From the NCBI GenBank assembly GCA_937914775.1, contig CALDNB010000023.1, positions 1 to 47,643 of the forward strand: a DNA stretch of 47,643 bases, read 5' to 3'. The notes under the pieces are model-generated. The model was not told the DNA's origin. It was given only the letters and a program-made list of their open reading frames with translations, and did no database searches. Position 1 is the first letter of the stretch. Each line of letters starts with the position of its first letter. Shown here piece after piece: positions 15,135-22,107 of the stretch. A program made the translations under genes and the position numbers. The stretch comes from an uncultured Clostridia bacterium (lineage in GTDB: Bacteria > Bacillota > Clostridia > Monoglobales > Firm-18).

Positions 15135-15896
15135 ATGAAAGCCATATTAAAATATCCAGGAAGCAAGTGGCGTATTTCTGAATGGCTTTTAAGTCATTTT
15201 CCAGAACACAAAGTATATTGTGAGCCGTTCTTTGGTAGCGGTGCGGTTTTCTTTAACAAAAAACCGTCTTATATTGAAACCATAAATGATGTTGATGGAA
15301 ACATTGTTAATCTGTTTCGGGTTTGCCGGGAACAACCTGAAGCACTCGCAAAAGCGATAGAATTTACACCGTTTTCGCGAGAAGAATATATTGACTGCTA
15401 TGACATGAGTGTAGATGATAAGGTTGAACGAGCCCGTCGGACATTAGTGAGGTATCATCAATCTTTTGGTACTACAAACAGTTGCCGAAAGTCCTGGCGT
15501 AATGTTCAGACTTATGGAGGACCAAGATGTGCAACGATGTGGAATTATCTTCCGGGCGTTATATTGGATTGTTGCAAAAGACTTAAAAATGCGCAGATTG
15601 AAAATATAGATGGTGTGGAACTTATAAAAAGATATAACCACCCGGACACGCTTATATATGTTGACCCACCATATTTGCAATCCCTTCGAAAGAAAGCAAT
15701 GTATATTCACGAATTTGAAGAAATAAGGCACATCGAGTTACTTTATGCACTTAAACAAAGTAATTCTATGATTGTCTTAAGTGGATATGACAATGACTTA
15801 TATAATGAGATGCTTTCAGGGTGGCGAACTGACACCAAGGACACGCTGGCTCAAATGGGCTTACACAGGACAGAAAAAATATGGATGAATTTTTAA
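15135..15896 (+). CDS. D12-class DNA adenine N6-methyltransferase
   Basis: A 253-residue protein. The SAM-binding motif CEPFFGSGAVFF lies at residues 29-40 and the catalytic motif DPPY at 177-180, in the alpha (D12/Dam-like) order. The length is typical of phage Dam enzymes. It methylates adenine in a site that cannot be read from sequence (often GATC). It probably protects phage DNA from restriction or affects its replication. AGGTGGGAAG precedes ATG 15135. No restriction enzyme is adjacent, so it is an orphan. Confidence 0.92.
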   Translation: MKAILKYPGSKWRISEWLLSHFPEHKVYCEPFFGSGAVFFNKKPSYIETINDVDGNIVNLFRVCREQPEALAKAIEFTPFSREEYIDCYDMSVDDKVERARRTLVRYHQSFGTTNSCRKSWRNVQTYGGPRCATMWNYLPGVILDCCKRLKNAQIENIDGVELIKRYNHPDTLIYVDPPYLQSLRKKAMYIHEFEEIRHIELLYALKQSNSMIVLSGYDNDLYNEMLSGWRTDTKDTLAQMGLHRTEKIWMNF

Positions 15897-15908
15897 GGAG
15901 TGAGAGGT

Positions 15909-16628
15909 ATGAAAGGAAACGCTGCTATTGCAGAAATATTGAAAAAGGACTATGACATAGACGACATAACTCCATTTGAGGAGATTGATTACGAGATTAT
16001 CCGTTACAGTGACGAAGTTTCTAAAGTGAAAATACAGTCAAAAACGGGACGTCGTTTTTGTTGTCCTGTTTATGCTATTTTCGACGGATATCACATGAGT
16101 TGGTACGGTGATTATGGTTTTTGGGGATTTTGTTGCACCTGAAAGACCGATGTTACAAATCTTGCTTATAATTCGCCATATTATCAACTGGAAAAACTTG
16201 AAAGCAGAGACAGGACCGAATTTTACGAAGAACACTGCCAGAAAGAATTATTAAGGCATATTAAAGAGGGCGACTGGTACAATTATGATTTATCAGAAGA
16301 GCAAAGAACAAGTTTTGATAAATTTTACGAAGAAGAGTACACATCCTATGTGGATGACGATGACTGCTTATACGAAATTGCTGAGACCTGCGAGGATTTA
16401 AAAACCTTAAAAGAAGCAGCAAACAACGAATACGACTGGATATTTTGTCTTAACAAAAGCAATTTCAGTGAGCATGATTATTATAATATTTTCGGTTGCG
16501 AACAATACGAGTTGTACGACATGGGCAAAAAAGCACCGGGCAGATTTTTTATAATTTTATATATGCTAAGTGTTGTTGCCAACACGGAAGCCGAGAAAGG
16601 CGGTGTAGGTAATGTCACAGACAATTGA
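15909..16628 (+). pseudogene. Phage protein interrupted by one in-frame TGA
   Basis: From ATG 15909 (AAGGAGTGAGAG upstream) the frame runs to TGA 16140-16142, then stays open in the same frame to TGA 16626-16628, giving 239 codons in total. Both halves read like one protein (YHMSWYGDYGFWGFCCT, stop, KTDVTNLAYNSPYYQLEKLE). Similar phage proteins, from memory, have Trp at the stop position, so TGG to TGA is likely. The downstream half has no ribosome site of its own. TGA ends many other genes here, so code reassignment is unlikely. Readthrough remains possible. The function is unknown; the protein is acidic and soluble. Confidence 0.7.
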
Positions 16629-16794
16629 AATTACTTGTAACAGATGCGGCATAGACATATTTAATCCCAGCGGAGAAAACTACGAGCCAATATGTGAATT
16701 AAAGCACATTTGCAAGAAACAAAACAGTTATCCTGTTAAGGAAGAAAAGGAGTGTTTGAAAAATGGAAAACAAAAAATTACCGGAGTTAACTGA
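16612..16794 (+). CDS. Small Cys-rich protein
   Basis: A 60-residue frame from ATG 16612 overlapping the end of the interrupted gene. CNRCG near the N-terminus and later C, H and C residues suggest a small zinc finger. It is unrecognised otherwise. It overlaps the next gene by 32 bases. Confidence 0.5.
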   Translation: MSQTIEITCNRCGIDIFNPSGENYEPICELKHICKKQNSYPVKEEKECLKNGKQKITGVN

Positions 16795-17221
16795 TGAACA
16801 GATTATAAAGGCGTTGGAATGTTGCTCCCAGGAAGACAAGTGTCAGGAGTGTCCGTACGGTGCTGCTTGTCTTGATGAAAAGTATGTAAGTAACGTTAGC
16901 AGAGATGCTCTCGCTTTGATAAAACGTCTGCTAACTCAAAATTCCGAGTTGCATCAAATAATTTTGAATTACAACAAAGCAGTTGATGATTTAAAAGAGA
17001 CGTATTCAAAAACATTAATGCGATGCGACGAACTAAGTGACCTGAGCGATGGTGTGTTCAAAATTATCAAGTCTGAATTAATAAAAGATTTATTACTTCG
17101 GTTAAAAGAGTGTGAGAAAGTAATCGGAGAGGACAACGAATTAAAACCGTACATATTGGTTGAGGACCTTAACAGGATTGCAAAAGAAATGATGGGTCGA
17201 AATGGAGGACATGAAAATTGA
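16763..17221 (+). CDS. Hypothetical phage protein with N-terminal Cys cluster
   Basis: A 152-residue protein starting at ATG 16763 behind AAAAGGAG. The N-terminus (LTDEQIIKALECCSQEDKC, then QECPYGAAC) is a pattern common in small Firmicute phage proteins of unknown function and may bind metal. Residues 60-150 are predicted helical, with coiled-coil character. The stop codon overlaps the TTG start of the acetyltransferase gene. Confidence 0.72.
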   Translation: MENKKLPELTDEQIIKALECCSQEDKCQECPYGAACLDEKYVSNVSRDALALIKRLLTQNSELHQIILNYNKAVDDLKETYSKTLMRCDELSDLSDGVFKIIKSELIKDLLLRLKECEKVIGEDNELKPYILVEDLNRIAKEMMGRNGGHEN

Positions 17222-17589
17222 GCAAAACAGAGTTATATTTAAAATTCCGGGCGGAGTTGGACAAGTATTCTGTTCCGGTTATATTAAAATCGCTTACAAA
17301 GAAAATCAAAATCAAAGCAGACGGCAAGGACATAGGGTTATTATGTTTACACGGTGGATACATTGACTGTTTATACATAATTCCGTCATACAGGCGGCAG
17401 GGCCACGCCAGAAAAGCGGTATCAGACTACATTGAAAAGTACGGTATGCCCACATCGTTACACATTATCAACAGCAACGTTCCTGCCCTTAAGTTCTGGA
17501 ATTCAATTTTTCATTTAGTACCTATCTCCTGGAACGACGTTGACACGTTATACGAGATTAAAGCGTTGCGTGCGGCAACGCAACTATGA
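17218..17589 (+). CDS. GNAT-family N-acetyltransferase
   Basis: A 123-residue protein. The acetyl-CoA binding motif is clear: LYIIPSYRRQGHARKAV at about residues 52-68, followed by a NSNVPALKFWNS segment typical of GNAT motif B. It starts at TTG 17218, overlapping the previous stop codon. It transfers an acetyl group to an unknown amine or protein, perhaps to modify a host or defence factor. It is short for the family and lacks part of the first strands. Its last codons lie in the first hairpin of the following array. Confidence 0.78.
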   Translation: MSKTELYLKFRAELDKYSVPVILKSLTKKIKIKADGKDIGLLCLHGGYIDCLYIIPSYRRQGHARKAVSDYIEKYGMPTSLHIINSNVPALKFWNSIFHLVPISWNDVDTLYEIKALRAATQL

Positions 17590-17807
17590 TTGCCTTCGAC
17601 AACGCTACGCAATGAATTGCCTGTGGCACGAATTGAAATCAAAGATTTCATTAATTGAGCCGTTGGCTCATGAATTGCACCTATGGTGCATTATGGTAGA
17701 AAACCGATGGCGGTTTTCCTCAACAATGAATTTCTATAAAATTCAATTCACGGAAGCGGCAGCGAGAATTCATGGCGGTACGCCAATTCACGACAACGGT
17801 AGTTGTC
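17563..17807 (+). repeat. Hairpin array B with GAATT/AATTCA spacers
   Basis: At least nine short hairpins: GCGTTGC/GCAACGC (17563-17581), TGCC/GGCA (17618-17628), GAAATC/GATTTC (17635-17649), TGAGCC/GGCTCA (17656-17670), TGCACC/GGTGCA (17676-17690), GAAAACCG/CGGTTTTC (17699-17718), GAATTT/AAATTC (17728-17744), TGGCG/CGCCA (17773-17785) and GACAAC/GTTGTC (17792-17807). Loops are 3-5 nt. Most spacers contain GAATT, TGAATT or AATTCA. No convincing gene lies here; the long open frame across it is compositionally repeat-derived. Confidence 0.8.
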
Positions 17808-17832
17808 AATTAATTTATACAGGAGTGTTATT

Positions 17833-18585
17833 ATGGATTTATTACAACAAATTGCTGGGTTTAGTGATTACGCTATGGTAAACCGTTTAAGCGCAGGTCA
17901 GATTGCATTATATTTTGCATTGTTAGATATAATGCTTCGTTCAGACTGTCAGGAATGGTTTCCTGTGTGCAATACAACCTTACAATTAAAGAGTGGTTTA
18001 TCCCTACAGGGCGTAATTAAAGCCAAAAATTCATTAAAACAAAGAAATCTTATTGATTTTGAAAACGGCAAGAGCAGGAAGTCTCCAATTTACAAATTAA
18101 CAGAGTTTTCTGCAAATAGTGTAAGTAATAGTGTAAGTATTGGTGTAAGTAATAGTGTAACTAATGGTGTAAATAACGGTGAAAAGGCAAAAGATAGTAT
18201 ATTTAATATTAATAATAAATATATAAATAATTTTACTACTACTACCCAAGACAGGTTAGATGGTAGTAGTAATATAAAGTGCATTTCGCACTATGAACAA
18301 AACATCGGCGTTATTACACCAAAAGCAGCAGAGATGTTAACGGATTATCTTAATTCGGGTATCGAGGACGAGATGCTTTGCTTATGCATTGACGAAGCGG
18401 TACGTGCCAATGCCCGGAATTTAAACTACATAGACAAGATAATTTTAAACTGTCAGAATCAGGGCATAGTTACTGCTAATGCCTTTCTTTCCCGTACCAA
18501 AAGCAAGAGAAAAGCGGGTGCGGAACAGGGCTCTGACTCTGCATCCGGAAGCGGCAGCGGATGGGGAAATATTAAAATGCTATAG
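17833..18585 (+). CDS. DnaD-like replication initiator / replisome organiser
   Basis: A 250-residue protein. Residues 1-85 form a winged helix (NRLSAGQIALYFALLDIMLR, then LSLQGVIKAKNSLKQRNLI). Residues 95-140 are a low-complexity Ser/Asn/Val linker. Residues about 150-225 form a DnaD/DnaB_2 domain (YEQNIGVITPKAAEMLTDYL, then LNYIDKIILNC). It binds the phage origin and loads the helicase. The linker DNA carries iterons and an AT-rich stretch, so the origin is inside the gene. It starts at ATG 17833 behind CAGGAG, right after hairpin array B. It is upstream of the DnaB-like gene. Confidence 0.88.
   Translation: MDLLQQIAGFSDYAMVNRLSAGQIALYFALLDIMLRSDCQEWFPVCNTTLQLKSGLSLQGVIKAKNSLKQRNLIDFENGKSRKSPIYKLTEFSANSVSNSVSIGVSNSVTNGVNNGEKAKDSIFNINNKYINNFTTTTQDRLDGSSNIKCISHYEQNIGVITPKAAEMLTDYLNSGIEDEMLCLCIDEAVRANARNLNYIDKIILNCQNQGIVTANAFLSRTKSKRKAGAEQGSDSASGSGSGWGNIKML
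18115..18237. other. Probable phage replication origin: iterons plus AT-rich segment
   Basis: Five consecutive 12-bp iterons (consensus AATRGTGTAAGT) occupy 18115-18174, with a degenerate sixth to 18186. A nearly pure A/T stretch (18190-18233) follows and could melt. Lambda-like phages place the origin inside the initiator gene in the same way. Confidence 0.72.
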
Positions 18586-18751
18586 CCCCACATGGCTATA
18601 GCAACTAAGTTTGTCCATTCGGGCAAGTGAAGTTACTTCGTAGTGAAGTTCTGCCTTGCGGCAGAGTGGTTTACGCGTTACAAAGTAACATATCGAGTGC
18701 GAAGCACATATCGAACAAACAACGTTTGCATATCGAAGTTTGTGAAACAAA
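18581..18751 (+). repeat. Hairpin array A2 with ATATCGA spacers
   Basis: Hairpins: TATAGCC/GGCTATA (18581-18600, overlapping the initiator stop codon), TTGTCC/GGGCAA (18611-18626), CTGCC/GGCAG (18651-18664), GTTAC-AAA-GTAAC (18677-18689), GTGC-GAA-GCAC (18697-18707), CAAAC-AAC-GTTTG (18716-18728) and TTTGT-GAA-ACAAA (18739-18751). The last four are joined by ATATCGA. The end matches the end of array A1 (TTTGTGAAACAAATTAT). It stops ten bases before the helicase ribosome site. Confidence 0.8.
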
Positions 18752-18772
18752 TTATTTACAGGGGGTGATTTT

Positions 18773-20017
18773 TTGAAAAAATTAGTGGCAGCAGAAGCAG
18801 AAAAGTACATACTTTCCTGCATTATTCAGTTCGGTCACAATGACAGAGGGGTTTGTTATGCCTTATCAAAGTTAGACAAGTTGGATTTTGCGGACAGCAT
18901 TAACAGGGATGTTTTTGTTGCTGCCTCCAGGTTATACCAAGCAGGCAAGCAAATTGATGCAATAAGTGTTAGTGCCGAATTAGGTGACGGTTACATTGAC
19001 ACTATCGGGGAATTAATCTTTGTTGTCTCAACTTCTGCCAACATCAAGTATTATGTGCGGTTATTAAAAGAGGAGCGGCAACGGGACAGGATTATTTACA
19101 ACCTGAACAAAGCCATTGAAGGTGATGATTTACTGCCATCTTTAGAAAAAATAATTGAGAAAGAGCGTGGCCGTGTGCTCACTCAGGACTACGACAGCAC
19201 CTGCGCCGAGAATTTAACTAATGCCATTAAGTCTATTTGTACACCTTTAGACCATTCAACAAGAATAAAGACGGGGTTTTTGAAATTAGACAACGCCCTG
19301 GGCGGACTGGAAAAGAGTACCGTATCATTAATTGGTGCATATCCCTCCTGCGGAAAGACTGCTTTTGCAATTAACATAATAAACAACAACTTATTGAAGG
19401 CAAGTAGCAAGTGTGCTTTTTTCTCCCTTGAAATGCTTACACAACAGATTTTTGAGAGATTCATATCAAGTTACTGCAGCATTAATTACGGCGTTATCAG
19501 AGAACACAAGTTGAAGCAAGAGCAAATCCAGGAAGCAAGTGTCTTATACAAAGCCATTTTAAACAGCAAGAAGTTAACAATTATTGACGACATTTACTAC
19601 TGCGAGGAAATATGCAAAGCCATATCAGACATAAAGCCCGACTACGTTGTTATTGATTTCCTCCACTGTGTCCGCACAATAAAGAAGTGCGAGAACAGGC
19701 GCGCGGAAATTGACTACATAAGTCAGAGTTTCAAGCAATGTGCAAAAACTAACAACTGTCACATTATTATCCTTTGCCAGTTATCCCGTCCCGAAAAAGG
19801 AGTTAAACGCGGTCCCAGGATGAGCGATTTAAAAGAGTCCGGTGCTTTAGAGCAGGACGGTGACTATATCATAATGCTTAACAGACCGTATGTAATTGAC
19901 AAGGAAAAAGACCCCACGGAGGCCTATGTATTAATTGATAAGAACAAATACGGTGACACAGGACAGATTCGATACAAATTCTGGGGCGCAACCCAAAAAT
20001 TTACAGAGTTGATATAA
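18773..20017 (+). CDS. DnaB-like replicative helicase
   Basis: A 414-residue protein. The N-terminal domain (1-95) starts AAEAEKYILSCIIQF. The RecA-like ATPase domain has Walker A GAYPSCGKTA (188-197), Walker B DYVVIDFLH (290-298) and the sensor/arginine region LSRPEKGVKRGPRMSDLKES (338-356). It unwinds phage DNA 5' to 3' as a hexamer and is loaded by the DnaD-like protein upstream. The start is TTG 18773 behind GGGGGTGA. It is slightly short compared with host DnaB (about 440-450). Confidence 0.93.
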   Translation: MKKLVAAEAEKYILSCIIQFGHNDRGVCYALSKLDKLDFADSINRDVFVAASRLYQAGKQIDAISVSAELGDGYIDTIGELIFVVSTSANIKYYVRLLKEERQRDRIIYNLNKAIEGDDLLPSLEKIIEKERGRVLTQDYDSTCAENLTNAIKSICTPLDHSTRIKTGFLKLDNALGGLEKSTVSLIGAYPSCGKTAFAINIINNNLLKASSKCAFFSLEMLTQQIFERFISSYCSINYGVIREHKLKQEQIQEASVLYKAILNSKKLTIIDDIYYCEEICKAISDIKPDYVVIDFLHCVRTIKKCENRRAEIDYISQSFKQCAKTNNCHIIILCQLSRPEKGVKRGPRMSDLKESGALEQDGDYIIMLNRPYVIDKEKDPTEAYVLIDKNKYGDTGQIRYKFWGATQKFTELI

Positions 20018-20030
20018 GGAGGAATGGGAC

Positions 20031-20213
20031 ATGGAATATTTTGATGCGTTATCACATTTCGTAAGGAATATTTGTCCTTACCGCATGGAGAACTGGTGCA
20101 ACGGGAAAAAGATACAGTCCCAGGGGACTATTGACAAGAAACCGTGCAAACTTTTTTACAACAACCGTTGCTTACATCCTTTACATCCCAAAAACAAAGG
20201 TGTTTCAAAATGA
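20031..20213 (+). CDS. Small Cys-rich protein
   Basis: A 60-residue frame at ATG 20031 behind AAGGAGGAA. Four cysteines (C15, C23, C39, C47) suggest metal binding. The family is not recognised. The stop codon overlaps the next start (AATGA). Confidence 0.6.
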   Translation: MEYFDALSHFVRNICPYRMENWCNGKKIQSQGTIDKKPCKLFYNNRCLHPLHPKNKGVSK

Positions 20214-20380
20214 AGAAAGAAAAAGGAATTTACGTCAAGAAATTCAGTTACTACACTGCGGAATTGTACAATTTATACCAATTGAACGAGGCCAAGAGGC
20301 GGAAAAAATTAAACCGTCTTGACGTTGACAAGGTAACTGAAAAGATATTAAAGGACATTGAGAAAGCCGATGGAAAATAA
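20210..20380 (+). CDS. Small basic protein, last early gene
   Basis: A 56-residue, lysine-rich helical protein starting at ATG 20210, overlapping the previous stop codon. It contains YYTAELYNLYQLNEAKRRKK. It is coupled to the previous gene, its AAAGG site is weak, and two terminators follow. Confidence 0.58.
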   Translation: MKKEKGIYVKKFSYYTAELYNLYQLNEAKRRKKLNRLDVDKVTEKILKDIEKADGK

Positions 20381-20409
20381 AATTTTAGTCGGTTTTTCCG
20401 TCACAAACA

Positions 20410-20447
20410 GGTGCAAATTTAACAATAATTTGTGCCTTATTTTTTTG
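20410..20447 (+). terminator. Early operon terminator 1
   Basis: GGTGCAAATT pairs with AATTTGTGCC (two wobble pairs), followed by TTATTTTTTT. Confidence 0.8.
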
Positions 20448-20495
20448 CTTAAAAATAAACATAAAAACAAACTGTTTATTTTTATATTAAAGATA

Positions 20496-20535
20496 CCGCT
20501 AAAATGCTTATAAAACAAGGGTTTAGCGGGTTTTT
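20496..20535 (+). terminator. Early operon terminator 2
   Basis: CCGCTAAA (20496-20503) pairs with TTTAGCGG (20522-20529), followed by GTTTTT. Confidence 0.7.
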
Positions 20536-20631
20536 ATATTTATAAACAGTATTACAGATATGTATAGTTGATATATCTATTTCGGGGGTTTATGCCCTGA
20601 TATTACTGAATTTGTCATCGGGAAAAAGTAC

Positions 20632-20724
20632 TTGGCCACGTGGTCAAAATGTTTGCGATTTTCGTGTTTGATTTTTACTTTTGTTTCGGGCAAAACTTAC
20701 ATTTTGGCCAGGTAGCCAAAATGT
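20632..20724. promoter_or_regulatory. Pair of dyad elements upstream of the late promoter
   Basis: Copies at 20632-20652 and 20704-20724 share TTGGCCA, then GT, then CAAAATGT, with three mismatches in 21 positions. The first contains the palindrome CCACGTGG. The second extends to a perfect 10-bp stem (ACATTTTGGC / GCCAAAATGT). They are candidate activator or terminase sites. Confidence 0.5.
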
Positions 20725-20787
20725 GGGAGGGCATTTTTTCAGGGGTTTCCCGATAATTCGGGGTAAAAATATGTGTAAGCGTTGCCT

Positions 20788-20811
20788 GTGCAATGCAACT
20801 ATGATTGCCTT
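20788..20811. repeat. Remnant of hairpin array B
   Basis: A GCGTTGC-type hairpin is followed by CAACTATGATTGCCTT (20796-20811), which is identical to 17581-17596 in array B. Confidence 0.55.
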
Positions 20812-20887
20812 GCAGCAGTAAATTATTATTTTTGTTTTTGGTGAGAAGTTGCAAAAACTTTTTCCACCACAAATTTGGAGAATTCTA

Positions 20888-20916
20888 TTGACAAATTAAA
20901 AAATTTACACTATACT
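20888..20916 (+). promoter_or_regulatory. Late operon promoter
   Basis: TTGACA (20888-20893), 17-bp spacer, TATACT (20911-20916). It is the only strong promoter seen ahead of the 24-kb late operon. Confidence 0.75.
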
Positions 20917-21049
20917 CCTATACTTTGTAAATAGGGGTTGTTATTTCTGCAGTGCTTAAAAACACCGAAAAACACAGTAAAATGGGCGTTTATAAGTAAA
21001 AGCACATCACATATTCTGCAGAGAATAAGCAACAAAGCAGGTGATTTTT

Positions 21050-21613
21050 ATTAATTGGGTTGAGCCAATTCGTGATTTACACATTGTTGAGTCAATAGCA
21101 AAAGATTTTAAATATTCGAAATCCGCTACAGGAAAAAGAAATTACATACTATGGTGCATCGGCATTTACTGTGGTCTTCGTGTATCAGACATCCTACGGC
21201 TCAAAGTCCGTGACGTCAGAAACAAAGACGAAATCAACATAATAGAGCGAAAGACTGGAAAACGAAGATTTTACCCGTTACCGCCGCCGATTAAGGCAGT
21301 TCTTAATGAGTACTGCAGAGGAAAAGACAAAAACGATTATCTTATTGCCAAGTTATCGTGCAACAGTCCCATTAAGAGATGCCAGGCATACAAGATTATA
21401 TCTGATGCTGCAAGGAAGTACGGGCTTACATCAATCGGTACACACACAATGCGAAAGACATTTGGGTACTGGTTTTATAAGCAGACAGGTGACGTTTCAA
21501 TGCTGATGACTATATTCGGCCACAGTTGCGAAGCGGAAACCTTACGATACATCGGTGTTACAAAGTCCGTTATCAAAGAGGCGGTCAGAAACTTCAGGCC
21601 GTTTAAGATATAA
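21050..21613 (+). CDS. Short tyrosine recombinase in the late region
   Basis: A 187-residue protein that is almost only a catalytic domain: R in YCGLRVSDILRL, K in ERKTGKRR, HTMRKT (H and R), FGHS and Y in LRYIGV. It lacks an N-terminal arm domain, unlike the integrase at 9140. Proteins of this type often precede the terminase in Firmicute phages; their substrate is unknown. The start is unusual: AGGTGA lies at the right distance from ATT 21050, giving NWVEPIRD, the usual beginning of the family. The alternative GTG 21041 lacks a ribosome site. Confidence 0.85.
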   Translation: MNWVEPIRDLHIVESIAKDFKYSKSATGKRNYILWCIGIYCGLRVSDILRLKVRDVRNKDEINIIERKTGKRRFYPLPPPIKAVLNEYCRGKDKNDYLIAKLSCNSPIKRCQAYKIISDAARKYGLTSIGTHTMRKTFGYWFYKQTGDVSMLMTIFGHSCEAETLRYIGVTKSVIKEAVRNFRPFKI

Positions 21614-21627
21614 AGAGGTGATTTAAT

Positions 21628-22107
21628 ATTGCAAAAGAACAATACAATGAAAAAGTCGTTCCTCACTTAAAGGACATACCCGGGTGGCTCGCATCCGGTG
21701 CATCACAAAAGCAGATTGCCAACAGATTAGGCATTTCTCTGTCTTCGCTTAAGAACTACAAGGCAGAGCACGAAGAGTTATACGATGCCCTATCCTTTGG
21801 AAAAGGCAATATAACTATGGACATTGCTAAAACTGTTGTAGAGTTAGCCCAGGGCTACACCTACGAAGTAAAAGAGCCAATCAAATTGAAAAACGAGGAC
21901 GGCTCTGAACGTGTGGAAGTTAAGACAGTAACCAAATACGTTCCTCCGTCAATGGATGCTATTAAATATTTTCTCAAAAACCGTACTAAAAAGTGGTCGG
22001 ACAATCCTCAGGCGTTGGAACTTAAAAAGCAGGAGTTGGATATTAAGCGCCGTGAAGAGGGATTTACTACATCTTCATCCAAAGTTGAGGTAATTGATGA
22101 TGTATAG
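21628..22107 (+). CDS. terS: Terminase small subunit
   Basis: A 159-residue protein. The N-terminal helix-turn-helix (WLASGASQKQIANRLGISLS) is typical of TerS, which recognises the packaging site. The C-terminal half (KWSDNPQALELKKQELD) fits TerS tails. The frame contains no ATG until 21817, far inside the domain. AGAGGTGA at 21614-21621 is spaced six bases from ATT 21628, so initiation at ATT is likely (AKEQYNEKVV follows). It ends overlapping the large subunit start. Confidence 0.85.
   Translation: MAKEQYNEKVVPHLKDIPGWLASGASQKQIANRLGISLSSLKNYKAEHEELYDALSFGKGNITMDIAKTVVELAQGYTYEVKEPIKLKNEDGSERVEVKTVTKYVPPSMDAIKYFLKNRTKKWSDNPQALELKKQELDIKRREEGFTTSSSKVEVIDDV

Larger units (their letters stand above)
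20381..21040. other. Noncoding early/late control region
   Basis: About 660 bases without a credible gene. It contains two terminators (20410-20447, 20496-20535), two copies of a 21-bp imperfect dyad (20632-20652, 20704-20724), a fragment of hairpin array B (20788-20811) and a consensus promoter (20888-20916). It separates replication genes from the packaging and structural operon. Packaging or late-activation sites could lie here. Confidence 0.7.

Noticed and set aside
16140..16190. Selenocysteine insertion at the in-frame TGA
   Set aside because: No clear bacterial SECIS-like hairpin at the required distance, and no selenoprotein family match.
17540..17881. 113-residue open frame across hairpin array B
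   Set aside because: No ribosome site, and its sequence is produced by the hairpins and spacers. The real gene begins at ATG 17833 in another frame.
14498..18751. Hairpin arrays as CRISPR arrays
   Set aside because: The repeated parts are only 6-8 bp, the intervening sequences are themselves palindromes, spacing is irregular and no cas gene is present.
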